Below the pieces are notes generated by a model that saw only the letters and a program-made list of their open reading frames with translations, did not search any database and had not been told where the DNA came from. Positions 1 to 11,400 of a DNA stretch of 64,000 nucleotides are shown here, piece after piece. This DNA is from Lytechinus variegatus (Eukaryota > Echinodermata > Echinoidea > Temnopleuroida > Toxopneustidae), in assembly GCF_018143015.1 (NCBI RefSeq), contig NC_054746.1, positions 15,429,532 to 15,493,531 on the forward strand. The letters run 5' to 3'. Numbering within the stretch: the stretch's first letter is position 1; the number at the start of each line of letters is the position of its first letter. A program made the position numbers and the translations under genes.

Positions 1-344
1 CCTGACACGCCCGGTTGAGCTGTTTTGACCAGACTGCTCTATTCTACATAGGCAACATGTCCGCGGCATTCCTTATTAACAGGATGGCACTCAGTCGCTT
101 TCTCGACCCTTGTCTGCCTTACGAGTGGTTTTCTTCTTCTAAATCCCTACTCTCCGTCGTTCCTGGTCCCCTTCGGACCGCTAGTAACTTTTTACCACAG
201 CTCTCTATCAGAATTCTGCAGATTTCTGCCCTCACGCATTTGAGACAGATATCGAATTCTGGCGCTTTCTTTCTCCCACGCGGAGGCTTCCCCTACAGAA
301 ATTTCCAAGCTTGCGGGAAGCGTGCGACTAGCTTGCGCAAGCTT

Positions 345-505
345 GCGGCATGCTAGTAACTAGCATGCGGTTAGCTTAATAAGCGTGTGATATGCGTGCA
401 GAGTAATAGTTAAGCGATCTTTTAGCGAGCAGGGACTGTTCGCTAGCATGCACTCGCTTATTAAGCGAGTGCCCTGCTAGTCGCATGCTAGTTACTAGCA
501 AGCGG
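345..505. repeat. palindrome-rich repeat (gcatgc/ctagtaactag blocks)
   Basis: Contains gcatgctagtaactagcatg, actcgcttattaagcgagt and an inverted copy tcgcatgctagttactagc near 482-500, so the stretch can fold back on itself in several ways. No coding meaning seen. Confidence 0.6.
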
Positions 506-962
506 CACGCTTAAATTTCGGTAGGGTTTCTGAGATATCTCGCCTTCTCAGACTGGTCGATTGATCACTTACTGAGCCTTAAAAGCTTCAGTTTTCCGAT
601 CACGATTCTTGTTGAAATTTTCAACAAATTTCGATTCTTACGCTCTAGTCAGCAGGTGATGTTGTTCTCCTGACACTAGGCCGAGGGCCCATGATACTTA
701 GTATTCCTGAGTATACAGGGCATTCCTCTCGAGGACATTTTTGAGGGCCGCCTTTTGGCGCTCAACTAACTCCTTCACTTCTTTCTACTTGAAGGACATT
801 CCGTCCAGCGAGGCGAGATTTTCTGCTTCGGCGCTTAAAGCAGCTGCGGCTTTTCCCCCTCTCCCTAAATTTCGTTGTTTTTGTTTTTTTCTTTTAAAAT
901 TTTCTTAGGCTTACAATTGAAAACATGCCTCCCTACGGTTTGAGTCCGTGCTGGTCTAGCAA

Positions 963-1052
963 ATCAAGTAGATGTATGGAGTTATTGAAGTAAATTATGA
1001 AAATACTTACCTGATTTTCTTATTTACGAGATAACTCATACATCTACTTGAT
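963..1052. repeat. short inverted repeat
   Basis: tcaagtagatgtatggagtta (about 964) and its inverse near 1031-1052 (taactcatacatctacttga, one base shorter) bracket a 45-bp AT-rich loop containing acttacctgattttc. Confidence 0.6.
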
Positions 1053-1059
1053 ACCCTCC

Positions 1060-2400
1060 CACCGACCCTCCGCCTTGCGTAGCAACATGTTTCAACGTAT
1101 GGGCTTGCGAAAGGTGAGGAAGATGGACGCTAGTTTGCGCGGTGATCATGGGTAGTAAGCCTGAACGGGAGAGGGCGCGCTCGCGCTTTTTAAATCCTTG
1201 AGAGTTCTATTCGGGTATGGCAGTCCAGTCCATTGCACTCTGAAATAAATCACTTGGCTTCCATTTTAGCAAATCAAGCAATTATTGTTTATTTGTTAAG
1301 AAACTATGCGAGTTGCACTTATTTCAATTTTCTTATGTATTAGGTTCATTTCAACACTATTTTCTTATGTACTTTAAATGAAATGGGGAATGTTTATCCC
1401 AATATGAAGTTTTTCCTTCAAATATCAATGATATAAATTCCATTATGCTAATACCAAATTTCATATGTACATAATATAACTGTTTATTGATTTAGATTTT
1501 TTGTTATACAGGTGTATATATTTGATACTGCATATAAAGATATTTTATAAGAAAATCACAACTAGCTTTGAAAAATTATTTTTGCAATACTTTACTTAAT
1601 AGTGGTGGTGCATTGCCTTTAAAGCATTATGTAAGCCTATCAAGTACTTAAATTAGAATTGGACTAATACATGAATTTGTGAGTTTGCATTGTTAAATTG
1701 AGTTTTCTCTAAGATTTACGTTTTATATCGTATATGCAAATAATATGAGGAAACAAGAGTGTTCAAAATATTATGAGCATTATATTACGTATATAGTTTT
1801 TCTGAAATAATTCCATTCTTCGAAAAGAAAATACTGTCATTAAAAATTTTCTTTCTTTGAAATGTAGTATTTCAGAAATACATTTGAAGAGAAAAAGTTA
1901 AAATCTGTTGGTGCAATATTTCTTCTATTTTTTTCGAATTCATAATTTCTTGTTGTGTAAAAAAGTTTGAATGTAATGAACTAGCAAGTGTTATATATTT
2001 TGTTTTTAAATATAAAAGTCATTCCGAATATCATGTTTTTTGTGAACTTTCTAGAAATGAAGTCCTAACTGACATTGCACATAAAAGCATTTTGTCCAGG
2101 ATTTGGTGACTATGTATGTAAGCTTTTTTTCATTTTGTAAAAAAAAATGTCCATGGTCTGATACTTTGCTCATTAATTCTGTCAAATGAAATTGTAAAGG
2201 GCAAATGTCTGAATGTAGTTGTACATCAGAGATTAGGATTCATCTTTCAGAATGTTCCCCCATTCACATTTAACTGAACTTTAAAAAGGGATAAAGCTTT
2301 ACAAGTCTGCTGCAACTTGAAATTTAAGTGTGATTTCCAGTCAGACTTATATCTTTGTGTAACACTTCAAGATAGCCATAAGAAGACTAAGCATTAGCTA
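1060..2400. other. AT-rich intergenic, no gene seen
   Basis: AT-rich sequence without long frames, RNA gene motifs or clear repeats. Confidence 0.5.
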
Positions 2401-2637
2401 GCTTTGACCATCTTGAAGGCCTGGGGGAGGTCGGGAGGGGGTGTGAGGAGTAGGATACTTGCAGTGTATTGACATATGAGGATGTACTGCTAGGTCACTT
2501 TCTATGAAAAGTCCTTAAACATGTGATTTGGTTTTGGGCTGGAAAGTCCTTACACATACATGTAACCCCTTGTTTGATCTTGATTGATCTTTTTTTTTTT
2601 GCTTAATTCTTTTCTGTTTGTAAAGTTATGCAAAACT

Positions 2638-2931
2638 TTACAATGTAATAATATATACTGATTTATATAGCGCAGAAACTATGTGCATATATTCTACTGC
2701 GCTGCAATTTAGAGCTGTTGAAATGCTTGAAAACAAAATTAGAAAAGGGGGTAAAGAAATGTGTGGGAATTGTTTGAACAGGTAGGTTTTTAATTTAAGT
2801 TTGAACGTTTCTACTGATGGACAGGATCTCACTACATACGGCAAACCACTCCATAACTTTGGGGCTGCACAGGCAAAAGCACTATCTCCCAAAGTTATCT
2901 TTGTATTATGAGTGGGGATATGAAGAAGCAA
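2638..2931 (-). mobile_element. LINE 3' fragment (reverse-transcriptase C-terminus)
   Basis: Minus-strand reading includes TLGDSAFACAAPKLWSGLP and ETFKLKLKTYLFKQ, the conserved C-terminal block (S-F..AAP.LWN.LP, ..FK..LKT.LF) of non-LTR retrotransposon proteins. It ends in gcgctatataaat and an ATT-rich tail near 2641, as LINE 3' ends of this type do. 5' truncated. Confidence 0.8.
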
Positions 2932-3040
2932 ATTATCATGTGAACTGGAACATGCATAACTCTTTTTTTTTAAGGAATAGTAATAGGTATGGGTTTCAAG
3001 GCTTCAGCTGCACAACCCCGTGTAAATCAATTCTTAATAC

Positions 3041-3068
3041 ACCCCACCCCCCCCCCCCCCCCCCCCCC
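3041..3068. repeat. poly-C tract
   Basis: A run of mainly cytosines. A short frame crossing it is an artefact. Confidence 0.9.
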
Positions 3069-3213
3069 GTTTGCTCGTAATCCAACCAGTGGTAGCCAGA
3101 AGTGATTACCGAATTCTGATTCCCATTTATTGTGGGCTGCAAGTTTGTAGCATGACAAGAAACTTTAAATGGGTTCCTGGTAGGAATTTATTCCCTTGAA
3201 ATGCAGTGCATGT

Positions 3214-3300
3214 AAGAGCTGCTCTGCTAAAGCCAGGGTAGTTATGCTACATTACTGTAGAGACTTCTGATAAAGGAAGTGTGAAGCGTTATATAACAAG
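3214..3300. repeat. dispersed repeat, copy 1 of 2
   Basis: tgctctgctaaagccagggta and the following 70 bp recur as a diverged direct copy at about 10445-10530 in STIP1 intron 7. Confidence 0.6.
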
Positions 3301-3972
3301 TTTGATTATGATTCTCTGAAAGGAATACTTTTTATAATTATACTAGACATAATTTCCCTCTGGTAATGAGTATGGGTTGAAGAGAATTTGATATGGATCC
3401 ATCTCTTAAATTCCCCATTTTATCACTGCCTACACTCGTTTATTTTCAATTTTTGAGAAAAAGATAAACGCTTGCACTAATATTGCCTATAGCATCTTTG
3501 TTTTCAATGGGAGCAGGTTGGATCAGAATTAAAAAATTGGTAATTTAATGACCGACCATTTGATCACGGTCAAAAGCAGGCAATAATGCATTGAAGTTGC
3601 CCTGCTCAGATCTCTGATATGGTTAATAATAATCATTTAATCTTAAAACAGCATTTGATTTAATGTCTTGCTCAAGGACATACATGTAGATGCCATGGGA
3701 GTCCATATTCAAAAGGAAACGTGCTTTAAAGAAAACATCACATTTGTTTGTGACATGTATAACTCTTGTAAATTTCAAAAGCTGCATTTGTAATTATATT
3801 AATTGAAATACATGTGAATGGGGTGTGCCTTTTACAAGTATAGACCAATTTCACAACGTGAGAGGGCAGCAGACTGGTCGCCATGCTGCGGTGGGCGAAT
3901 CAACTTTTATAGTACACAAGTCAATAGGGTATTTGGTACATTCGTTCGATTTTTTTTTTTATTTTGTAACAA

Positions 3973-4194
3973 TTGAGCAGATTTCTTGTAAGATTCACAA
4001 TGAGCATTAATCGGAGAAGTTCAGGTCGCAGCTGTGCTGTGTTCAATTGCCACAACAATTGGAGAAAGCTTCAGGATTGGAAGCAAAGTGAATGTGAAAT
4101 TCACTCGCCTTGGACTCATGAAGCCTGTTTGTGTGTGAAGCCGTACTCCCTGCATAGGTTTCCAGGCCGTGATGAAGGAATGCGTCGCCAGTAG
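3973..4194 (+). pseudogene. THAP domain fragment of a transposase
   Basis: From MSINRRSSGRSCAVFNCHNN the frame runs through a spacer rich in Lys, Trp and Cys to SLHRFPGRDEGMRRQ and then TAG. C-x4-C near the start and the LHRFP motif fit a THAP zinc finger. The frame stops where the conserved WI would follow, 12 bp before a fold-back MITE, so the gene is broken. Confidence 0.6.
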
Positions 4195-4205
4195 ATAAAA
4201 AAGAG

Positions 4206-4482
4206 GGAGGAAGGGGAAGAGAGGGCCAGGGCCCTGTTTCATAAAAAGTTGCTATGATAGCAACTCCTGCTGGAACGGTAACTACCATGGCAAAAGTGAG
4301 AATTCTGCTTCCTGATTGACTTTTATAATAAAAATTGCCATTCCAGCAAGAGTTGCTATCATAACCTTTTTATGAAATGGGCATTCTCACTGTTACCATG
4401 GTAGTTAACATTCCAGCAGGAGTTGCTATCATAACAACTTTTTTATGAATCAGGGCCCTGGCCCTCTCTTCCCCTTCCTCCT
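4206..4482. mobile_element. fold-back MITE
   Basis: ggaggaaggggaagagaggg and gccagggccctg with the following 50 bp are repeated in inverse orientation at about 4390-4481. The centre holds further copies of the ccatggtagtt and agttgctatcata blocks, so the whole unit is nearly palindromic. Confidence 0.75.
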
Positions 4483-4617
4483 TCCTCGCTGTTTTATTCT
4501 CTTGCCTTGCTCCCTCCTTTTGGACACTTATAGGCCTGCATAAAATGTGGTGGTGGTGGTTTTTTGTGGGGGGAGGGAGGGGGGATTTATTTGATCATGC
4601 TTAGATGGAAATATCAG

Positions 4618-4745
4618 TCCCTCTCTCTCTCACTACCCCCCCCCCCCCCTTCTCACTATTCCCCTCTCCCTATCCCCCTCCTCTCACACATACTCTCATC
4701 CTCTCTCTCTCTCTCACTCTATGTCTCGTTCACTCTCCCACTACT
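4618..4745. repeat. CT-rich low-complexity tract
   Basis: Runs of CT and C; the frames crossing it translate to Ser/Leu/Pro strings and are not genes. Confidence 0.9.
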
Positions 4746-6234
4746 CTAACACAATTTACTAGCAACAAGAAGTGAGCTCCCTGATGAAAACCAACAGCGA
4801 TTCTTGGTCATCATCAACTCACTTTTACTGACAAAACTAAGGGGAAAAAGTAGCCAAAGTGCAAAAATTCATCATACCTTCATCGGTCAGATATGGCCAC
4901 TGTCTTACATCGTCTACCCAGGTGTCCATGCGTTATTTTATTGATTTATGATGAAGTTAATGACACAATATCAGAGCTTATCTGTAATCTTTCATTGAAT
5001 TTGTACACAGAGCCAGTCGCGGTCAGCGCACTTGCACACCGCAGCAATGGCGTCGCCGATAGAGGGCCAAATACATAAACCGGCCGTGAAATTGGTCTAT
5101 ATTTTAGCATGTAAGCTCAATTATTGGACATGTTTTGCTGTGCCTGATCATAAGCGAATCATTGGCCAGTCATATTGGCCGCAAACATCTGAAAAATCCA
5201 ATTCCCATTCCTTTTACAGGATCCAAAAAGAACAAAATCTAAGAGCATAAAATTTGTGGAGTTTTGATTTCTGTTGCCTGTGAACAACCAAGTATCATGT
5301 ATTTTTCAAGTGTGTGTCAGTATGTCAGATAGACAAAAAAGAGATGACATATTTATTGTAGAAAATAATTACATGAAATCTAGAAATCTGCCTAGGTTTT
5401 GGTACTTATTTGGGATGCATTCAATATCAGCTAACTAATCAGAACCATTTCATTTGACATTTTAGATCATTTGATTTAACAACTTCTAATAAGAGAATTG
5501 TGATTTGTTAGTACTATTTTACTTTATTTACCAAGGTTTCGTCTCGATGCAAATTCATTTATGCAGCATGTACATGGTGTATTTTTATATATGCAAAGAA
5601 TAAATATATACAAAGTACTATGGTGAAATTAATATTGTTTTTTCAAGATAAGTTTCTTTTTATTCAGGATTGTTGTGTATGGATACGGATGTGTGTTCTG
5701 GGTGCCTTTTCATTAGAGTTGAACTATACACGGTTATCTCGCGTAGCGGTTGAAACTGTAGAGAGATGTTTTTTATTTTAATTTGTAACAAGCTCCTGTA
5801 ATCCTTCATATCATTGTGAGAGTAATTCACAAACGAATGTTTACATGGAACAATTTAAAGGAGAGATAGGAAAAGAGAGAGAAGGTTGGAGCAAATAACG
5901 ACATGAAAAAGGGGGGAAAAGATGACAAGGGACAATATAAGGAAATCATTGGGACGAATGGATGTAATTACAGTTCTGAAATATTGTTTCTTTTATTGAT
6001 ATTCATCAAAATTCACAATTATACACATCTATCTTGAGCATGATATATCATTATCAAATGACAACAAATGCCCAGAGTTTAAACAGTCGCATTATTTGAC
6101 AGCACATCATTTTAGCCTCATGCTAATTTGTATGTGATTATTACAAATATACAGGTTATACTACAAAACTTCTGGATTACAATCTACAATCTGAAATCAG
6201 GACAAAGGTAAATTCAAGAATGGTTGTCCAGTTA

Positions 6235-6815
6235 AAGGGAAATTAAATCTTTGACACAAGTAGGCTTGTGTGTAAACAGAAAAATCATAGGATACGAGCA
6301 TAGAAGGTTTGAGAAAAATCAGACAAATATTGATAAAGTTATGAGCATTTGAATATTGCGATCACTAATGCTATGGAGATCCTCATATTGACAATGCGAC
6401 AAAGAAGTGTGATGTCACATATAAACAACTTTCCCTTTGATGGACTATAAAATACCCTCATAATGTCTTGTTTTTGCTCTTTCCACTTGTGATACCAACT
6501 CTTTCTCCATAATGCATTCTCTAAAAATCTGTATTACATGCCCTCCTATCTAAAGAATATATAATCTACTGATAGATGTGATAGAAAAAGGCAGTTAGTG
6601 TGAAATATATACAAAAGTAATGGGAAAGTTGTTCACATAAGACATCACACATCTTTCATGTCTTTGTCGCATTGCCAATGGGAGGATCTACATTACAATA
6701 ATGATCTCAACTTCAAATGCTCATAAATTTCATTTATTTATTTTTTCTAAAACTTTCTTTGATCTGTTTCTGTATTGTTTTTGCACAAGCTATCTTGTTC
6801 CAAACATTTCATTGT
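6235..6815. mobile_element. long-armed fold-back MITE
   Basis: Arms of about 190 bp match in inverse orientation: for example gacaatgcgacaaagaagtg at 6391 against its inverse near 6660-6680, and ttatgagcatttga against tcaaatgctcataa at 6714. The outer ends read gggaaattaaat and its inverse. Confidence 0.7.
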
Positions 6816-8089
6816 CATTTAGGTACTGGAAGGAATGGTCCCTGTGCCAAGCCTACATCATGAGAAAAAAAAAAGATTCAGGTTTTATGCAGAGAGAAAT
6901 TATGAGTGATGATGTCTGACATAGCAGTCTCTATCCTAGCACCAAGTACCAAGTACCATCTGGTAGCCATTCTTCTTCAGTGTAATTACCTCGTCCCATA
7001 TTCCCTTAATCAACAAAAGATTATCTTTGATTCCGTTCACAACTACTTCTTGTCAAACGTGGAAGTGAGATGCCTAGTACAAAAAGATTGATTTCAATGA
7101 AAATAGGGGACTGTACAGAACATGCATTTGGAATGATCTTCATTTTTGGGGACCATGAAATTAATAAAAAGAAGTAAAATACAGGATAAAATTCTGCATA
7201 CTTAATACAAGTATGGGGTTACATAAATGATCCTTTACCGACTAATAATACACTGTTTGATAGATTCCTCTGAATTCCACGGATATTGCCGTTCATAACT
7301 GCGCAACCATGCTGTTAAACTAGAGAGAGGCAATATTTGAGTTATATAACACACATTAGTTTTTTCTTATCCCTGAATGCTTACTAGTATCAAATGCAAC
7401 CCACCAAGTTTAGGATGGGATTATAATCTGTAAATATATATTTCAGAAACAGGTATCTGCTCAAATTAAGAGAAATCTAACTGATTTATTGAACGTGTTT
7501 GGCAAATTCTGATGTAAGCAACTTCGGCCGTTATTCAACCTATGAAAGATTGGCTTTGGCAGTTTTGCCAAATCTGTTTAAAGCTTGTGATATACAAGAG
7601 AACTGTTGCCAGGCTAGCCACATGAGCGTCTATGGACAGCGTGTGCACTGCATAATTCAATGTAATTATTATCATTTGATGATGAATATTACAAATTATA
7701 TTTGTAAGACTTTAAATCTTGATCCATTTGAACTTTTGAACCCATAGTCAAAGTACACAAAAATGATGCATTTAAAACAAAAGATCAAGTTTGTACCGTC
7801 GCCGAGTTAAAAGCCCTTCTCACAAAAATAGGATATCAGCTACAAACATAAACTTATATAATAAGATTACAATCTATAAATAAACCTGAGAAATAATTTG
7901 AGACAAAAGCAAAATCAAACAAATTCATGACTTTATCCCTTGTCTACAGAAAAATATTTCCATGATAATGCAGCTTTGCTCAGAAATTTGATGAAATGAC
8001 TTCTCAATATAATGCTGCATGGGACATGAGTCAAATAAATCGTATTAACTGGCTTTGCATGTATCAATGATATTATTAAAAACCAACTT

Positions 8090-8275
8090 TTGAGTATCTT
8101 AAATTGAAGATGATGAATGGCCTGAAGCAGGACTAATAAGAAACAATTACCCTGGATGGGTAATTTTGAGTAGCTTAAATTGAAATTTGAGTAGCTTGAA
8201 TTGATTATGGTGAATGGCTTGAAGCAGGACAAGTCTGAAACAGTTTCCCCGGGTGGAGGTTTCGTAATTTCTACT
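8090..8275. repeat. tandem duplication of about 100 bp
   Basis: gatgaatggcctgaagcagg with its flanks recurs as ggtgaatggcttgaagcagg about 98 bp further on, including the following gaaacaattaccctgg / gaaacagtttccccgg. It lies in the presumed STIP1 3' UTR. Confidence 0.7.
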
Positions 8276-8365
8276 ACTTTACGAGCAGCAGAACTTCCAG
8301 GTTACAGGAATAACATATACCACACAAGACTATACAAATTGGTGTATAAGACTAAGAGGTGTTAT

Positions 8366-8453
8366 CTATATTGCTGGACCTTTTGATAGTTTAATAAGAC
8401 CAGCTTCCATAAGGGTTTGAATGTTAGCTGCGATCTCAGGATTCTGTAAATGT
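8366..8453 (-). CDS. STIP1: STIP1 coding exon 9, end of DP2 and stop
   Basis: Encodes [20 protein letters not shown] and ends LSKGPAI with TAG at 8368-8366. This matches the family C-terminus (HLKNPxIAxKIQKLxxxGLI). Acceptor TTTGCAG. Confidence 0.95.
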
Positions 8454-11400
8454 CTGCAAAGTAAAGGGGAAAATACAATGAAATCATAGAAAAATCAAAC
8501 AATTTATAATTAGGATAGAATATCATCTGGAAAGAAGAGAATTCCCTATAAAAATGAAAAACAACAACAAAAACTTTGGTTGAATATAAACAGGAAAGTC
8601 AGTGAAAACTTTGAGGGCAGCTATTACAGAAAAAGCTGTATTTTAGAAATACATGTAATGGCCATGGTCGCAACCTCATATTGTCTGAAAATGGTCGCCT
8701 AATTCCTGAGAGGATCTCTTTCTAGGCCAAAGAAGGTTGCTACATATGTCATAACTCTGAAACAAACTTCTTCTGAGCTGACTTAAAAATATTTACATTT
8801 TGAGAAAGAAGACATGGATGAACATATGAATGCAGAATACCAAAGTGGTGACATCAGTCTTTTGTAATAGCTTAATGGGGCCATTAATTAACAGTGCATC
8901 CAAAAATGAAGGAAAAAACATTTGAAATAAGGCCTTTTATACATAAAAAATGTGTTTTACATGGAAGAAAAATAGGTATAAAAAAGGTCACCTTACTTTT
9001 GTCTGAGAAGTGTACCCCTGCCACAACAATAGTTCAAAATTATAAATCTTTAAGTCGACGCCATGCCCCCCCCCCACAAAAAAAAAAAAAAGTGGAACGC
9101 CTCTGGCAGTCTCGCCTGCATTACACGATTCAATAAAGTAGCAGTGCAGACTTTGAATACACCTATTAAATAATTATTCACAAAAGAAAACACTTGTATG
9201 ATAATAAAATACTATGTCCATTGACCCAACATGACCTTTGACCATGATCATGTGACCTTAGACATGATCAAAACAATCATTCATACCTGATTACCCTTAT
9301 GTCTATGTTTCATGAACTACATGTGTAGATCCATAAACTTTCCAAGTTATGATGCCAATTCAACAATACCCCCAACATGGCCAGAGTTCATTGACCCTAA
9401 ATGACCTTTGATTTTGGTCATGTGACCAGAAACAAGCACAAGATATTCAGGGATACATGGTTACTGTTATGTCTCAAGTTTCGTGAACTAGATCTATAAA
9501 CTTTAAAGTTATGATGACAATTCTACAAATACCCCCTACATTATCAAAGTTTATTGACCCTAAGTGACCTTTGACCTTGGTCATGTGAACTGAATCTCAG
9601 GCAAGATATTCAGTAATACTTGATTTATGTCTAAGTTTCATGAACTAGGTCCACATACTTTTAAAGTTATGATCACATTTCAAAAACTTAACCTTGGTTA
9701 AGATTTCAATGTTGAAGACGACGCCGCCGTCGGAAAAAAGCGGCGCCTATAGTCTCACTCTGCTATGCAGGCGAGACAATTAATGAAATCTAAATAAACA
9801 AAATAAAACTTACTCTGTGACAGCCCCTGGGTTACTTTGCATCTGATCAAGAATCATTCTCATGGCAGGATCTTCCATGATCTTCTGAACCCTTGGATTA
9901 TTCATAGCTCTCATCTTGATCTCCTCCTCACTCATTCCTTCTGTTGGCATGGAGTAGGTTGAGCACTTATACACCCCATCTCGGGCTTCCTGTCATAGCA
10001 ACATCGGAAATGCAGGCAGGAAAAGATTTGCAATCAAGAAGTGAGGTTTAACAGAATTTTACAAAAGAAAAATCAATTTTTTTTGTATCAATTATGTGCC
10101 AAATAAGAGAAAAGGAAATAGGCAAAGTAATCTGTCATTTTTTCTCAAAGGTATTTACCGTTTATAACACACACACACACACATGCTCCTTCAAATTGAT
10201 TTTAACACGACTCACTCGCTAGTTTTCATTGTTTTGCAATTGTCCTACACAAGCTATGATCAGTTATGTGGATAGACCTTTTAAGTGGCTGGCTAAGTAA
10301 GAACGGCAAAGAGTACTTAACGAACGAAGCATAAAGAGTTTCAGTTTCTTATGGACAACCATACAAAGTAAAATATATAGAAATATAGGAGGAAGAGGTG
10401 TGTAACTAGCAGGAATATATTCCTCGAATCGCGGTGTGCATAGCAACTGCTCTGCTAAAGCCAGGGTATGCTACATTATTTGTAGAGTGCTTAGAGACTT
10501 TTGATAAAGTGTTACAACACAAGCAAGTATAATTTTTTATTATCATTAAACAAAACAGGAACTTTAAAACAGACATCTGTCTTACCTTATTATTGCTATC
10601 AAGTTCCAGTGCCTGTTGAAATGCTGAGCTAGCTTTGGTATAATCATGCAAACCCATTAGAATTGTTCCTTTCCTGAGGTAACCTTTGACTGTGAAAATA
10701 CAACAAAAAAAATATACTCGTAAAAAATAAAACTCATATTTTTTTTTCATTTGAATTTTTTGTAAAAAGTGAGTCGTAGCTAAAAAAAAAAAAGAAGGCT
10801 GGACCACAAGAAATTATATTGTGAACATAAACAATTACAATATTTGTATATGGAACTCGGTATCAAATGATTACTTTAAATTCTATTTCGAGAAAATCAA
10901 ACACTTTAGAAGATAGATGGCACAGAAAAATATAACAATAGTTAAAAAAACAGAAATACAAAGTTCTGCTCTACATGTAGATTGCATTTCAAATTATTCA
11001 GAGCATTGAATAATTATCCAACAATCGAAATTGTGCAAACATTTAAAATTATGTTGGATTAATGCCAAGATTCAACAGAAACTTGCATGTCTGTACACTC
11101 AAAAGAGGATAAAGGGAAAACACTGTAGTTGCACAGGCAAATTTCAGTAATCTTGTCTCTGTGGGGTACTGTTCAGTGCCACATATATTCTGTTATCAGT
11201 GTCAGAAGCACTGAAACAGATAAATAGAGGCACTGATTGATTTATCTCTGTTTGTTACACAGCTTTCATCTTGTGTAAAAACACAATCATAGACATGTCT
11301 TTGAACAGAGATAACAACCATTCATCACCCAATCACTCTCACTCATACACGTAATCATTCAGAAACCCATCTTGCAATTGATAGCTTATTCAATTGAAGT

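Larger units (their letters stand above)
3839..5101. mobile_element. THAP-bearing DNA transposon remnant (P-element-like)
   Basis: The ends tatagaccaatttcac (3839) and its inverse (gtgaaattggtctata, ending 5101) form an imperfect inverted repeat of about 60 bp. Inside is a THAP zinc-finger reading frame at 3973-4194. No duplicated target flank could be recognised. P-like transposases carry N-terminal THAP domains, hence the class suggestion. Confidence 0.55.
5965..8365 (-). other. STIP1: probable STIP1 3' UTR region
   Basis: No coding exon is seen after the STIP1 stop. Minus-strand AATAAA candidates lie at 7488-7483 and about 5996-5991. The second is followed by a plausible transcript end. 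A fold-back MITE (6235-6815) and a 100-bp duplication (8090-8275) lie inside. Which signal is used is unknown. Confidence 0.35.

Noticed and set aside
4021..4288. Two minus-strand frames overlapping the THAP region
   Set aside because: Antisense to the THAP frame and running into the fold-back MITE; no family resemblance.
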